The position numbers were made by a program, and so were the translations under genes. A stretch of 64,000 nt of DNA from Carya illinoinensis (taxonomy: Eukaryota > Streptophyta > Magnoliopsida > Fagales > Juglandaceae). Shown one piece after another: positions 9,886 to 21,784 of this stretch. The notes under the pieces were generated by a model. It worked only from the letters and a program-made list of their open reading frames with translations, did no database searches and was not told the DNA's origin. Location of the stretch: assembly GCF_018687715.1 (NCBI RefSeq), contig NC_056762.1, positions 14,056,364 to 14,120,363 on the forward strand. The letters run 5' to 3'. Each line of letters opens with the position of its first letter. The first letter of the stretch is position 1.

Positions 9886-11172
9886 ATGGAGGAAATGGCA
9901 AGGATCTAGGAGCGATTGAAGTTGAGTGAGGAGGAGAGCATGCCGGTGGGAGTGCAGTGTATTTCTATGGAGAAAGCTCCAGATAAGGGAGAGAGGAGTG
10001 TAGTGGGGAAGATATGCTCTGAAAGGAAGATAGGGAGGGAGGTGGTTAGATCTACAATGGAGAAAATATGGAGGGTGGAAAGACATATGGAATTTCAGGA
10101 AATTGGGAATAACAGTTTCATTATTACATTTTCATCAAAGAAGGATAAGGTGGAAGTTATGGGAGGCTGTCCCTGGTTGTTTGACAACTATTTGTTTGTG
10201 TTAAAGGACTACAATGGTAATACACAACCACATCTAATAAGCTTCGATAAGGTTAGCTTCTGGATTCATATGCTTAATTTGCCATTAAGTTGCATGAAAA
10301 TTGAGATGGGGAAGCAGATAGGTGATTCTGTAGGGTTGGTTAGAGAGATTGATGTTCAGGAGGATGGTGTAGCTTGGGGTAGAGTGCTGAGGGTAAGAAT
10401 TGAATGTGATTTGAAGCAGCCTTTGGCCAGGGGTCGAACTATTGATGTGGATGGGAAGAGGATGTGGATTCCTTTCCAGTATGAAAAACTACCAAAATTC
10501 TGGTATTATTGTGGTAGAATTCCACATGGAAAGGGGGGCTATGGGGAAGAACAGAAGGGAAGGCAAGGGTCAAAGGGAGGGGACTTGCAATATGGTGTCT
10601 GGATGAGAGCTATTCCAGGGGATTGTAGATGGATGGATAGGAAGAGAGAGTCTATGTCTACTGAATCTGGAAGTGATGATACTCATGGATCATTCACAGG
10701 TTCAAAAGATGTGGGGGTCTCTATGGATGGACAGGAGAGGGAGAAGGAGGATGAAGGGAGTAATGTGGAAGGAAAAGGGGTGGAAGGGAGTGTGGGAGGA
10801 AGTGGGGAAAATAATATAATAATTCATGAGGTAGTGAAAGAGGTTGAGAGAGTGGTGGGGAAGTCTAGTCAGAATGAGGAGTAGGACAGTCAGTTGATCC
10901 TAGTTAACTTAGCTGTGCAAGGTGAAGATGAAGCAATAAGGGAGGAGATGGTGTTGGAGGCAGTTCAAGGAAATCAGGAGAATATGCATGAAGGAAAGAA
11001 GGCTAGTTGGAAGAGAAGGGCAAGAGGTAGACCACCCTTAGGTAAGATGAAATTTTCAAATGCTTTAAAGAAAAGAGGGTCTGATTGGGTAGAAAGAGAG
11101 GAGGGTTTAGAAGAGCTAAGAAACTTAGGTTGGATGGGATGCAGGTTTCTGAGGATGGGATGCCCCGGCTAG
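9886..11172 (+). pseudogene. LINE ORF1 (DUF4283 / zinc-knuckle RNA-binding protein), two stops
   Basis: The likely start is the ATG at 9886. TAG codons at 9907-9909 and 10882-10884 break the frame, which otherwise runs to 11172. The DUF4283-type domain lies at about 10000-10480 (IWRVERHMEFQEIGNN, CPWLFDNYLFVLKDY). The following zinc knuckle is altered: the readable remnant is FWYYCGRIPHGKGGY, so the first and last Cys of a C-C-H-C set are Trp and Tyr. The C-terminal third is acidic, Gly/Glu-rich and low complexity, with a basic RGRPPLGK stretch near 11022. ORF1 would coat the element RNA. Confidence 0.85.
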
Positions 11173-11176
11173 CATT

Positions 11177-12511
11177 ATGAAAATTATTAGCTGGAACTGC
11201 CGAGGGATTGGCAACCCTCAGACAGTTCAAGACCTTTGTCTGTTGACAAGGGAGAATAAGGCCAACATGATTTTTTTGATTGAAACCATGAGTAAAGCAA
11301 GTAAACTAGAAAGATTGAAAAGAAGACTTGGTATGGAAGGTTGTTTTGTTATAGATTCAGTGGGGAAGAAAGGGGGATTGGCTTTGTATTGGAGAAACAG
11401 TGAGGAAGTGGAAATTAAAAGCTATTCTACTTGGCATATCAATGCTGAGGTAAATGAGGAGGGACAAGGCATAAAGTGGTTATTCACTGGGTTCTATGGC
11501 CATCCTGAGACAGGGAAGATGATGTTTTCTTGGGATCTACTGAGGAGGTTAAAGCCTAGGGAGCAGGAACCATGGTGTGTGGTAGGAGATTTTAATGAGA
11601 TTCTTATTCAAACTGAAAAGGTGGGGGGTCGACAAAGAGCTGAACTTCAAATGAATCAATTTAGAGAAGCTTTAGAGGACACTATGCTGTATGACTTGGG
11701 ATGCAGAAATGGTTTTTATACATGGAGTAACAGGCATAATGACCACTCTTTTACAAAGGAGAGGTTAGATAGATGTGTGGCAAACAATAAATGGAGGGAC
11801 ATGTTTAAAAGTGCTGGTGTACAGGGCTTGTCAGCTAGGAGCTCAGACCATCTACCTTTGTTGGTTTTAACAAGAGGAAATGAGGTGAGACAGAGAAGGG
11901 GGCAGTTTCCTTTCAGATTTGAGGCAAGCTGGGTGAAAGAAGAAGATTGTGAAGAGAAAATAAAACAAGAATGGGTCAGGGGACAGCAGTCAACTGATTT
12001 TGTCAAGAAAGTGCAGACAAGGTTGAAATTTTGTAGTGGAATGCTAGTGAGAAGTTTCAAAAGAAAAGATAAAGAGAGAACAAGTGAAATAGACCAAATT
12101 ACAAGAAAAATAAAAGAAGTTCAAGAAGATCTGGGGCATCATAACATAGAAGAGTTGAAGAGCCTGCAGAAGCAAGTAGGAGGTTTGTTGGAGCAGGAGG
12201 ATATCAAGTGGAGGCAGAGAGCAAAAAGGAACTGGTATAGCCTTGGTGATAAGAATACAAGGTCTTTTCATGAGTGTGCAAACCAGAGAAGAAGAAGGAA
12301 CAGGATCTACACAGTGGTTGATAGTAGAGGCTTCTTGAAAGAAGGGGAAGAAGAGATTGAGAAAGCTTTTCATGAACATTTTACAGCTGTGTACAAGAGT
12401 GTTAAGCCAAAGGAAGATATGATCAGTAAATGCTCAATTACAGTTGAGGAAAATGTTACTTGTGAGATGAATGACTTCCTAGAAAAAGCTTTCAAAAGAG
12501 AGGAGCCTTGA
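11177..12511 (+). pseudogene. LINE ORF2, endonuclease domain and linker
   Basis: Starts MKIISWNCRGIGN, the typical beginning of plant L1 ORF2. The AP-endonuclease-like fold shows its key motifs in order: WNCRG, FLIETM, VVGDFNEIL, NGFYTWSN and SDHLPLL, so the nicking domain itself looks intact. A linker follows with WRQRAKRNWYSLGDKNTRSFHE. The frame ends in TGA at 12509-12511 because of a one-base-type frameshift; RT continues in the frame that starts at 12508. The enzyme would nick the chromosomal target to prime reverse transcription. Confidence 0.9.
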
Positions 12512-13719
12512 AAATGATGGGACCTCTAAAATCCCCAAGACCAGATGGGTTTGGAGCTTGTTTCTTCCAATCCTTTTGGCACATTGTTGGTGATGATGTA
12601 TGTAAGGTTGTGCTTCAGTTTCTTAATGGAGGAGAGATGAACCCTACTCTTAACTATACCTATATAGCCCTTGTTCCCAAAGTGAGTGATCCAAAAACTG
12701 TCCATGACTTTCGACCAATAAGCTTGTGCAATGTGTTGTACAATCCTATAGCAAAAACTCTTGCCAACAGATTAAAGAAAGTTATGGATGCTATTATCTC
12801 AATAAGCCAAAGTGCCTTCATACCAGGGAGGTTAATTTCAGATAATGTGACTGTAGCCTATGAGGTACTTCATTCTATGAATTCAAGGCAAAGAAGTAAG
12901 GGTGGGAGTATGGCTTTAAAACTGGATATTTCTAAGGCCTATGATAGGGTAGAATGGGGCTATCTTGAGGTAATAATGAGGAACATGGGTTTCGGTGAAA
13001 GGTGGATTGGGTGGATAATGAAGTGCATATCATCTGTCACATATGCTGTGTTAGTTAATGGCAAGCCAGGGGAGACTATTGTGCCTTCAAGAGGATTAAG
13101 ACAACGAGATCCATTATCTCCTTACTTGTTCCTTTTGTGTGCTGAAGGACTAAGTGCTTTGCTTAATAAGGCTGAAAGTAGTTCAGAACTAAAAGGTGTG
13201 GCAGTGGCTAGAGGAGGCTTAAGGGTTACCCATCTGTTATTTGCAGATGATTGCATCATTTTTGGGAAGGCTAGTTGGGTGGAATGGAGGAAGATAATGG
13301 ATATTCTTGGGACTTATGAAGCGGCTTTAGGTCAGAGCCTCAACAAACAGAAAACCATAGTGTTTTTTAGTCCTAAAGGAATTATAAGAGAGATGGGGGC
13401 TAGACAGCAGAGTTGTTGTGAAAAATACTTGGGTTTGCCAATGACAGTTGGTAGATCGAAGTATAACTCTTTTAGAGTCATCAAGGACAAAGTGTGGAAG
13501 AAGCTTCAAAACTGGAAAAATCAATTCTTGTCTCCCTCAGGAAAGGAAGTATTGCTAAAGGCAGTTATACAATCCATCCCCACTTATTACATGAGTGTTT
13601 TTAAACTTCCAAAGAAGTTATGTAAGGAGATAGCAACACAGATGGCAAAGTTTTGGTGGGGCTATAAGAAAGAGGATAATAAAATACAATGCAGAAGCTG
13701 GTCTAAGATGGGAGTCTAG
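12508..13719 (+). pseudogene. LINE ORF2, reverse transcriptase domain
   Basis: Continues ORF2 after the frameshift. Motifs in order are KSPRPDGFGACFF, FRPISLCNVLY, SQSAFIPGRLISDN, ALKLDISKAYDRVEW, GLRQRDPLSPYLFLLCAEGL and the catalytic THLLFADDCIIF (about 13230), then the thumb region CCEKYLGLPMTVG. All catalytic Asp residues are present. A TAG at 13717-13719 interrupts the frame, which then continues in phase at 13720. Confidence 0.92.
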
Positions 13720-15175
13720 AAACATGGTGGTGGATTGGGATTCCGAGAGCTTGAGAGTTTCAATAAGGCTCTCTTGGCTAAGCAATGCTGGAGAGTGCTA
13801 GTGAATCCACAATCTTTGGCTGCAAGGATACTGAGAGAGAAGTATTTCAGGCATGGGAAATTACTAGATGCAAATTTGGGTTACAGGCCTTCAACTATGT
13901 GGAGAAGCTTATGGGGTTCCTTGGATTTATTAAAGGAAGGATTGGTGTGGAGAGTAGGTGATGGGGAAAATATCAATATATGGGGTGATAGGTGGATACC
14001 TAAGCTGTCTACTTTCAAAATTCAATCTCCCAGACACTCTTTACCAGTTGATGCAAAGGTTAAAGATCTAATTGATGGGGTTACTAAGACATGGAGAGAG
14101 GAGATGATAAGGGAAATTCTTGATGAAGATGAGGCAAAACTGGTATGCAGTTTACCAATCAGTCCTTCTGGTAAACCAAATAAGTTAATATGGGCCCCTA
14201 CAAAAAATGGACAGTTTAATGTAAAAAGTGCATACCACTTAGAGATGAGTAGGAAGCATAGAGGAAAGGGAGAGGTATCGAATGGTGTAACAGACATTTG
14301 GAAGAATATATGGAAATTGAACATTCCTAGAGTAGTGAAGATGTTTGTATGGAAAGCACTGAATAATTGCTTACCAACAAAGTGGAATCTGGCTTGCATG
14401 AAGGTTGTTAGGGATTATTTATGTCCAATATGCAAATTACAAAAGGAAACAGTTACACATGCTCTATGGAGTTGTGGTGGGGCTATGGATGTATGGGCAG
14501 ACAAAGCAAGCCCAGTGCAGAAGTGGGCATCTACTGAAAGAGATATGCAAGAGTTATGGGCAGACTGGTGTAAAAAGTTGCAGGAAGAGGAATTGGAGCT
14601 TATGGCTGTAGTGTTGAGGAGGATTTGTTTAAGGCGAAATTTCTTTGTTTTTGAGAATAAATTTGAAGGGCCTGATGTGATATTCAGGCAAGCTGCAGCC
14701 AGTTTATCTGAGTTTCAGCAAGCTCAGAAACAAAATGCAAGGTGCCAAATGGTTGGAACAAGGCAAATAGACCTGTGTTGATGGACAGCTCCTGCAACTG
14801 GCCAAATAAAAGCAAATTGGGATGCAGCATTAAAATTAGAAGAAGGGAGAATGGGAGCAGGTGTAGTGATAAGGAATGAGAATGGGGACCTTATGGTATC
14901 TGTGTGCTCTCAAAAGCAGAATGTATGCCATTCCCCAAGTACCTAAGACTAATTGAGAATGGCATGGTCAGCTGGTAGAAGATGTTAAGGATATATTGAG
15001 GAACAGGCCAATGTGGAAGGTTATACATACATATAGAGAATGTAACAGAGTAGCTCATTTTCTTGCAAAATTTTCCTTAACTGTAAATGGGGAACAAATA
15101 TGGATAGAGGAGGGTCCTGCAGGTATTCAATACTATGTAATGAAGGACAAAACTGTAACGAATACATATGAATGA
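13720..15175 (+). pseudogene. LINE ORF2, zf-RVT region and RNase H
   Basis: In phase with the RT: HGGGLGFRELESFNKALLAKQ, then zf-RVT (NVKSAYHLEM, PRVVKMFVWKALNNCLPTK, CPICKLQKETVTHALWSC) up to a TGA at 14779-14781. RNase H starts at once (IKANWDAALKLEEGRMGAGVVIRNENG). A deletion and frame change near 14940 follow, and the tail (RECNRVAHFLAKFSL to the stop at 15173-15175) is read in another frame. The middle of RNase H is therefore missing. Confidence 0.85.
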
Positions 15176-15210
15176 ATATAAGATACAAAGGTATGTTCTT
15201 TCAAAAAAAA

Positions 15211-15230
15211 AAATGATATAGTCACCGGTA
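15211..15230. repeat. LINE target-site duplication, right copy
   Basis: Second copy of the word at 9715-9734, directly after the poly(A) tail. Confidence 0.95.
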
Positions 15231-15639
15231 CTTGGGGGGTCCCAAATTGGATATCGCCAAAAAAATTTCTTTTTCTTTCTTTCTTCTTCTTCTTTTTTAT
15301 TTTTTATTTTTTTATTTTTTTAGCTTAGTGATTAAGGGAGTATTTTTTAGTGATGTGAATTTTTAAAAAAAAAAAAAAATTAAGAATATAAAAAAAATGA
15401 ATAAAAAGAACAAAAAAACTATTTTGTTACTTCTTGGGACCAAACTCGTGCTAGATTCTCGGTGAATGTAGCACTGCTCCTACTTAAAATGGTTAACTAC
15501 CAGAATGGTAATGGAATGATTAATTTGATCAAAGTTGAAAGTATAAGAAGTAAAAAATTCAAAATAAAAATTTAAGTACTAATATGTCTTAGAGACAAAC
15601 AACAAAGGTTGTAACCACTTGAAAGAAATTCGATAGATA
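15231..15639. other. A/T-rich spacer
   Basis: No gene seen. T-rich and A-rich runs (about 15270-15400) predominate. The first bases (CTTGGGGGGTCCC) are the continuation of the LINE target. Confidence 0.5.
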
Positions 15640-18625
15640 AATTTTTATTTTTTTATTTTTTATTTTATAACAAACATCTCATTCATTCATCAAGAAAACA
15701 TTACAAAGACTGTTTATCAACCCATACAACGGACTCAATAAACTGTGGGATTGAACCCTCCCAAATACATAAAACCTTCACATGCCAAGCATATCTTGCT
15801 AATTTCTACTAACATGCTTAATAGAACAACTCTAAAAATGCATCATTAGTTCCTTAACATCCCTCAATACATTTCCCAAATAAGAATTTGAAAACAAAGC
15901 TAAATCTTGGATGCCAGTAACCAATAACAATGAATCTGTCTGCACTTCCAGTTTAGGAATACTTCTATGTAAGCACAGTTGCAAACCACGAAGAATGGCC
16001 ACCAACTCTATTTCAATTTGATCATTGACTGGTAACTCCTTGCTTGATACAAATAACACTTCTCCCTTCTCATCTCGTAGCAAAGCACCAATACCAGCTG
16101 TATGTTGGTTGCAAAAAAATTGCCCCATCAACATTTAACTTTAGAATACCACCCTTAGGAGCACTCCACCGTGAAAAATTCTTCCTAGATGTAAGCTGTC
16201 CACCCTTGGCAGATTTGTGAACTGACCACAGGGATTGAGCAATGTTAATAGCTTCATTTGGTTGGATGTCCACCTCTTCAACCTGCTTCTGATTTCGCCA
16301 ATACGAGAAACTCCATGCAATCTTTAAAAGCTTCTCTACCTCTTATTTACTTCCTCTACTCTGTGCAGCATCCAAAAAGTCCACAAAATCCACATACTGT
16401 GAGTCGAACTTCAACTGCAAACCCACGTTAGACCAGTGTTTTTTTATGGACTTGCAACTATATACTACATGCATAATATCTTCATCATCTATTCCACAAA
16501 AAACACATTTTGCATAATACACAACATTTCTTCGTCTAAGATTCGTCTTTGTGGGTAAACCATTTGTACAAGCTCTCCACCCAAATATCTTCACTTTATT
16601 AGGAACTTCTAAATTCCAAAGACTTTTCTACAATCGCTGCCTATCAAATACATTAGAAGCTTCTTCCGAACTATTTCCTTGCTGTAAATCCATAAAGAAC
16701 TTGTAAGCACTTTTAACTGTAAAATTTCCATGTAATTCATGTTCCCATATCAGCTTGTCCACATTGTTTCCTGGGCTAAGAAGAACTTTGAAAATTTGTG
16801 CAGCCACATGAGATGGAAATAACTGATTTATCTTCACTACATCCTACACACAAAGTATGCTTATCAATAATGTCATCAACCTTAGTTTGAATAGATAAAT
16901 TTATCTCAGTAGCAAAAGGAAGCAAAAGTTTGATATTTGGAACCCAATAATCCAGCCATAGGTTTAGGGATTCCCCATTTCCAACCCTCTATCTACATCC
17001 TTCTTCAAATACTCAATAGTCCCCCAAATACCTCTCCACGCATACAATGGATTTGGACCCAACTTAGCTTCAAAAAATTTTGAATTGGGAAATATCTTGC
17101 CTTATACAGTTTATAAAGCAAAGTGTGCTCCTCACACATTATTCTCCACCCTTGTTTTGCAAGAAGTGCACTATTAAACGGCTTTAAGTCTTGAAAACCC
17201 AAACCTCCCTTTTTTTGGCATACACATCTTGCTCCAACTCACCCAATGAATTCGATTCTCATCCTTTTTTTGACCCCACCAAAACTTAACCATCATTTTT
17301 TCAAGATCCCTACATAGCCCATCCAGCAACTTAAAACAACTCATTGAATATGTTCAGATGGATAATGCAACCACTTTTATCAAAATCTCTTTCCCACCTT
17401 GTGATAAGACCTTTTCCTTTCAATTATTTAACTTGTGCCACACCTTGTATTTTATATCTGAAAAGACTTGATTTTTCTCATGCCCAACCACTGGTGGTAG
17501 TCCCAAATACATGTCATATTGTTGAAATTGTTGGACACCCCACAAAGAAAATAGCTCATCTTGTTGTAGTCTTGAAACATTCTTGTTGAAAATAACTGAT
17601 GTCTTGCTTCTTTAATATGTTGACCCGAGGCTTGCTCAAAGACATTCAACACATGTTGGATCTTCATATTAACACTCCTTTCGGTTTTGAAAAACAAGAC
17701 ACAATCATCCATGAAAAGCAAATGATTGATCCTAGGAGCACCTCTACAAATTTGGATCCCTTGAATTTTATTTTGGACAACAGCCTTTTGAAGCAAACAA
17801 ATGAGTCCCTCAGTGCACATTAAGAAAAGGTAAGGAGATAAGGAATCCCCTTGCCTCAAACACCTAGTTGGAATAATGGGTCCTTTTGGTGTACCATTTA
17901 TAAGAATTAAAAAAGAAACTATTTTGACACACATCATCACAAGATTGACCCATCTTTGATCAAACCCCAATTTAAGCATAATATGCTCTAAAAACTCCCA
18001 ACTCACACCATCATATGCTTTACTCATATCTAATTTCAAAGACATATACTCATTTTTTCCCTCTCTCTTCCTTCTCAAATAATGTACTAGATCATAAGCA
18101 ACTAGTACATTATCAGTAATTAAACAACCCGGGACAAAAGCACTTTGAGAATTGGATATGACATGGGAGAGACACCTTTGAGCCTATTAGCAAGAACCTT
18201 AGAAATCAGAGGACCTTACACAAGCTAATAGGCCTAAAATCAGCAACATGCACAGGATATTTCTTCTAAGGAATTAAAGAAATAAAAGTGTGGTTTAAAA
18301 CAGTGGGTAAAACACAAGACTCAAGGACCTTTAACATAGCACCACTAACATGTTTGCCCACAATGTGTCAATACTTTTGATAAAATAAAGCAGCCATACC
18401 ATCAGGCCTAGGGGCCTTAGTAGGGTCCATCTGCTTGAGGGCATCAAAAACTTCAGCTTCATTGAAGTAGTGCAGCAGCTCCTGGTTCATTTGTATAGTC
18501 ACTCTAGCTTCCACTCCATTTAGAACCTCCAAATCTGAATTTCCAGCAGTAGCAGTAAACATGTCTCGAAAATAACTGATCTCTAGCCTCATTAACTTAC
18601 CATCTTCTACTTTACAAAGGTCGTG
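15640..18625 (-). mobile_element. 5'-truncated LINE, minus strand
   Basis: On the minus strand the order is linker (18652-18368), RT (about 18100-17452), connector (17202-17005), zf-RVT (16837-16343) and RNase H (16273-15832). It ends in an A-rich tail, seen here as the T-rich run near 15640-15665. The endonuclease and ORF1 are absent, so the copy is 5' truncated, as is common for LINEs. No convincing target duplication was found. It differs clearly in sequence from the LINE at 9735-15210 and is much more decayed. Confidence 0.85.
15832..17202 (-). pseudogene. LINE ORF2 C-terminal half: connector, zf-RVT, RNase H
   Basis: Minus strand: MGFQDLKPFNSALLAKQGWR at 17202, GNFTVKSAYKFFMDL near 16700, then the zinc-knuckle-like YAKCVFCGIDDEDIMHVVYSC (16594-16343). 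RNase H begins at about 16160 (GGILKLNVDGAIF) and, after a frameshift, continues GIGALLRDEKGEVL and EIELVAILRGLQL (16134-15832). At least four frame breaks make it non-functional. Confidence 0.8.
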
Positions 18626-18652
18626 AAATTTTGAAATGATTTCACGAATCAA
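17203..18652 (-). pseudogene. LINE ORF2 reverse transcriptase, broken
   Basis: 18652-18368 holds the linker into RT (FDALKQMDPTKAPRPDGMAALFY). After a decayed stretch, 18078-17452 holds SLKLDMSKAYDGVSWEFLE, CLRQGDSLSPYLFLMC and NHLLFMDDCVLFF, in which the usual F-A-D-D box is F-M-D-D. The thumb part runs on to about 17210 with stops. Confidence 0.82.
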
Positions 18653-21430
18653 GCGATCAATTTAGTTTTAGTTCGTTAGCATAGTCGGATCTCGATCCAA
18701 TATGGAAACAGAATTTCCTTTCTATTTAACTAAGGCACTTAGAAATAGAATTTTGTGAAAGAAGTGTACCATTAGACTCGTAAGAGTATTTGGGATTGTA
18801 TTGCACAATAAAAATTTTCAAGTTTTTTAGGTGAATAGCAACTCTTCGGGGGACCGTCATGTGGCAACTGGTTCAAACAATTGTCGAATCGCCATATAGG
18901 ATGTCCAAATAACTTAGGATCAGTAGTAGAAAAATTTTGAGCTAGACACATGGCACAATTTAAGCCATCCACTTGGAAACCCTAGGACATATGTCAAGAG
19001 GAGAACAAAGTGTGAAGAGATGAAATGTGATTCAAGCTTGTCATCAAGCTCACTTACACCATCTACTATTCTATCCAACCAAACACTATTTAGTCAACCA
19101 AAAGAGGGTTTCAACCCTAATGAAACCCCAAACCATTGGAAGCAAATCTAAACCCTAAACACACTTAAGGAAACCGAAACCCCATATTGGTTTCCAAACC
19201 TTAAAGTTGCCGATTTCAACTAAGTGAATTCTCATTTGGTTAAATCACTTTCACCTTCAATCAACCACTCAATTATACACTTTTATACCCTTAACCACTC
19301 TATTACATCTTGGTATTTACATTTGACTAAGAAAAATTACATGCGAACCAAACCATGATTGAAACCCCAACTAAGCCTCAAACTGGATGCATTCGGTTAG
19401 CCTCATTTAGTCCCACTGAAGCCACCCCTTTTTCTGAAGGTTCCTCCACAAGCTTCTCCTCCTTACAAGTACCATGGCTATCATGCCATCTCAAGACCAG
19501 CCCCAAATAGTGCCTTGAAGGAAAGTCAATCAAGCCCCACATCACCCCTGACCCACTCAGCTTGTAACAACTAAAAATAGCTGCACTCTTCAGCCCTTTT
19601 CTCCTCCTCTTTCAGAAGCAAACCTCCCATCAATTGGTCATTCCCTCACCCATCAAATCAGCCCCTTCCGCTATACCCCATGCCCCACCCATTTGCCTCA
19701 CACTTTTTCTTTCTCACTTGTTTTCCAAAGGTGAAATCGAGAGAGAGCTTGAGAGAAAATTGGGTAGTTTTCTATCCTTTTGTTCTAAGCTTTGTAAGTA
19801 TTTTCCTGAGCTCTAACCTCTTACATTTTATCTAGCATTGAGTCTACTTTAGTCGGGTGTGTATTGCTGAGTTTTTATTGATGCTTGGATAGATGAAAGT
19901 TAGTGTTTTTGGTTTGAAGGTTCAGTGTTGACAGTTTTTTAGATTTGTGATGAACTTTGAGAGTTGTATGAAATTCTTGGTGAAATGTTGGGTAGATATT
20001 GACAGGATGAAATTTTAACATATTTATATGCAAGTTTATGGTATAATTCAAGCATGTCAAGTTTTAATAAAAGAGTTTTGCATGATTTCAAGGTGTTAGA
20101 AACCGATTGGCTCAAAAGTTATTTTTAAATGTTTTAGTTTGTAATTTTGGTTCTAGGAACTTGATCCTTTGGCTTTGATTTTCATAAATATTGTTCTTGA
20201 GGCTTTGATCTATGGACTTAGAATAAATCAGTAAGGATTTATGGTTTAGATCTTTGTTGGAATGATGTGAACATGCAAGAGTTTGTTTTAAACTCAATCT
20301 AGAGGATCTTGGGTCTGATAGTTTTAATACTTAGATCTAGTTATAATTTGAATGTGAGGTATATATTTGTATTCTTTCAAGAGTTATTGCATGAAAATCA
20401 AGGATCTAGTCACTTTATTTCAAGTCCATAAGCATGCTTACTCGGTTTCATAGTTTTCATTCAAACCAATTATGTGTGGTTGTATTTTGTGAATTTCGGT
20501 TGATTAGTCAAACATGCTATCACCTAGGTTTGAAAAATTAACATGATGATAAGGTGCACGGAGCTAACAAGTTATAACCATTATATAAATATATGGGTTG
20601 GGCTTTTTTCTGGGTTTGGAGTCTTGGGTTGGTATTTACAAATAAATGGGAGTTAAGTCCATTTGTATGGGCTTAGCCTTAGGTCCTAGGGTTTTTCTCT
20701 TGGGCCTTTATTGTGGATCTAACAAATGGATTGAGCCATTTTAAGGGTCCATTTAAATGCTAGGACTTACCTTTAATTTCATGGACTTTCACTTAACAAC
20801 AGACGATCTCAAATTTCAAAATGATCATAACTTGTCCAATAAATGTCTTTAGGCTTACAAATAGATTTTCGGACCTAATCCAGTTAAGTAGGGGTTCACT
20901 TAGTCCATAAAATATTGAATGAGATTTAAAAGTTATTATTGAGCCGAACAAAAACTCCATAATCCACCGTAATAAATTATGGGTCCGCTATTAAAACCAT
21001 CAATTAAATCTTAACAGATCTTAAAAGAAACTTTTGGCTTATAAGCCTAATTAAAATTTCTAATCAACGCCAATAAATTAACAACTCTTGACCCATTAAA
21101 CTTAATTTAGTCCCAAAAAAATATTTCATTTCTAATAATATTGAATTGGAGTGTTACACTAATAAGTGTCTTTGAACAAAGAGGTATGACCTGGGAGGTA
21201 TGTGCCTTCTCGACAATTTTCATCACTAAACTAAACGAGTTTTGGACGAAAGATTCCTTGTGATATAGCTAAAGACTAATTGCTAAACCAGCTGAAAATC
21301 TCACTACACAAACAATGCAAGCTTTATAATAGAATTCTAACTTTTCAAGTCTTTGGAAACCTTTCAGCTGTGTGAAATGGATGATTAAGATTCACAGGCA
21401 CACCCATCTGGTTGGTGTAGAGGGAGAGAA
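18630..21430. other. Long region without genes; possible decayed LTR material
   Basis: No coding motif was found in 2.8 kb. The first part (GTGAAATTTTGAAATGATTTCAC at about 18629) and a promoter-like, CT-rich stretch followed by GAGAGAGAGC near 19740 recall a long gypsy LTR. The segment could end near 21155 (GTGTTACA), but there is no matching target duplication and no second copy in the window, so I do not call it an LTR. Confidence 0.3.
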
Positions 21431-21436
21431 TCTTAA

Positions 21437-21577
21437 GCTTGCATTTGGATAGTGAAGTGATTTCAAATATTATACGAATAGTAATGAAAAAGAAATAATA
21501 GCATATTGAATAATAGTGAATAGTAGTGAAAAGTAAGTAAAAAGTAATAATAAAGTAGTGACTACCCAAACTAGCCC
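21437..21577. mobile_element. Miniature inverted-repeat element, TTTGGATAGT type
   Basis: The left end GCTTGCATTTGGATAGTGAAGTG pairs imperfectly with the complement of the right end AGTGACTACCCAAACTAGC. The interior is an A-rich run of AGTAATGAAAAAGAAATAATAG-like words. A related but more diverged copy lies near 44335-44465. Confidence 0.5.
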
Positions 21578-21703
21578 TAAACCTTCAATTACAAGTATGG
21601 CCCACAACCTTATATATTCATATTTGATCTGACCATATTAATGGAAATTTGGAATGTGGTTAAAAAAATGGAGATGCATTTGTTGCAGAGATATTAAGCA
21701 ATC

Positions 21704-21751
21704 TTTTTTTTTTTTTTTTTTTTTTCGGTTTTTTTTTTTTTTGTTTTGGTT

Positions 21752-21783
<32 letters not shown>
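21704..21783. repeat. Long T-rich tract
   Basis: About 80 bp, nearly all T with two short interruptions. It may be an old poly(A) tail in reverse orientation; no flanking duplication was identified. 21784-23550 beyond it is A+T-rich with no recognised gene. Confidence 0.7.

Positions 21784-21784
<1 letters not shown>

Larger units (their letters stand above)
9735..15210 (+). mobile_element. Full-length L1-type LINE
   Basis: The 5.5 kb element is bounded by an 18-20 bp target duplication and ends in an A-run (about 15203-15213). It has a CT-rich 5' leader, ORF1 (9886-11172) and ORF2 (11177-15175), with 4 bp between them. ORF2 carries endonuclease, RT, a zf-RVT region and RNase H in that order, the usual layout of plant L1 elements. 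It is not 5' truncated, but stops and a frameshift make it inactive now. The long intact duplication suggests a fairly young insertion. Confidence 0.95.

Noticed and set aside
15615..18650. Target duplication for the minus-strand LINE
   Set aside because: GAAATTCGATAG-like and GATTTCACGAATC-like words flank it, but they do not match well enough.
18630..21155. Possible solo LTR of about 2.5 kb
   Set aside because: Start and end words look LTR-like, but there is no target duplication and no second copy in the window.
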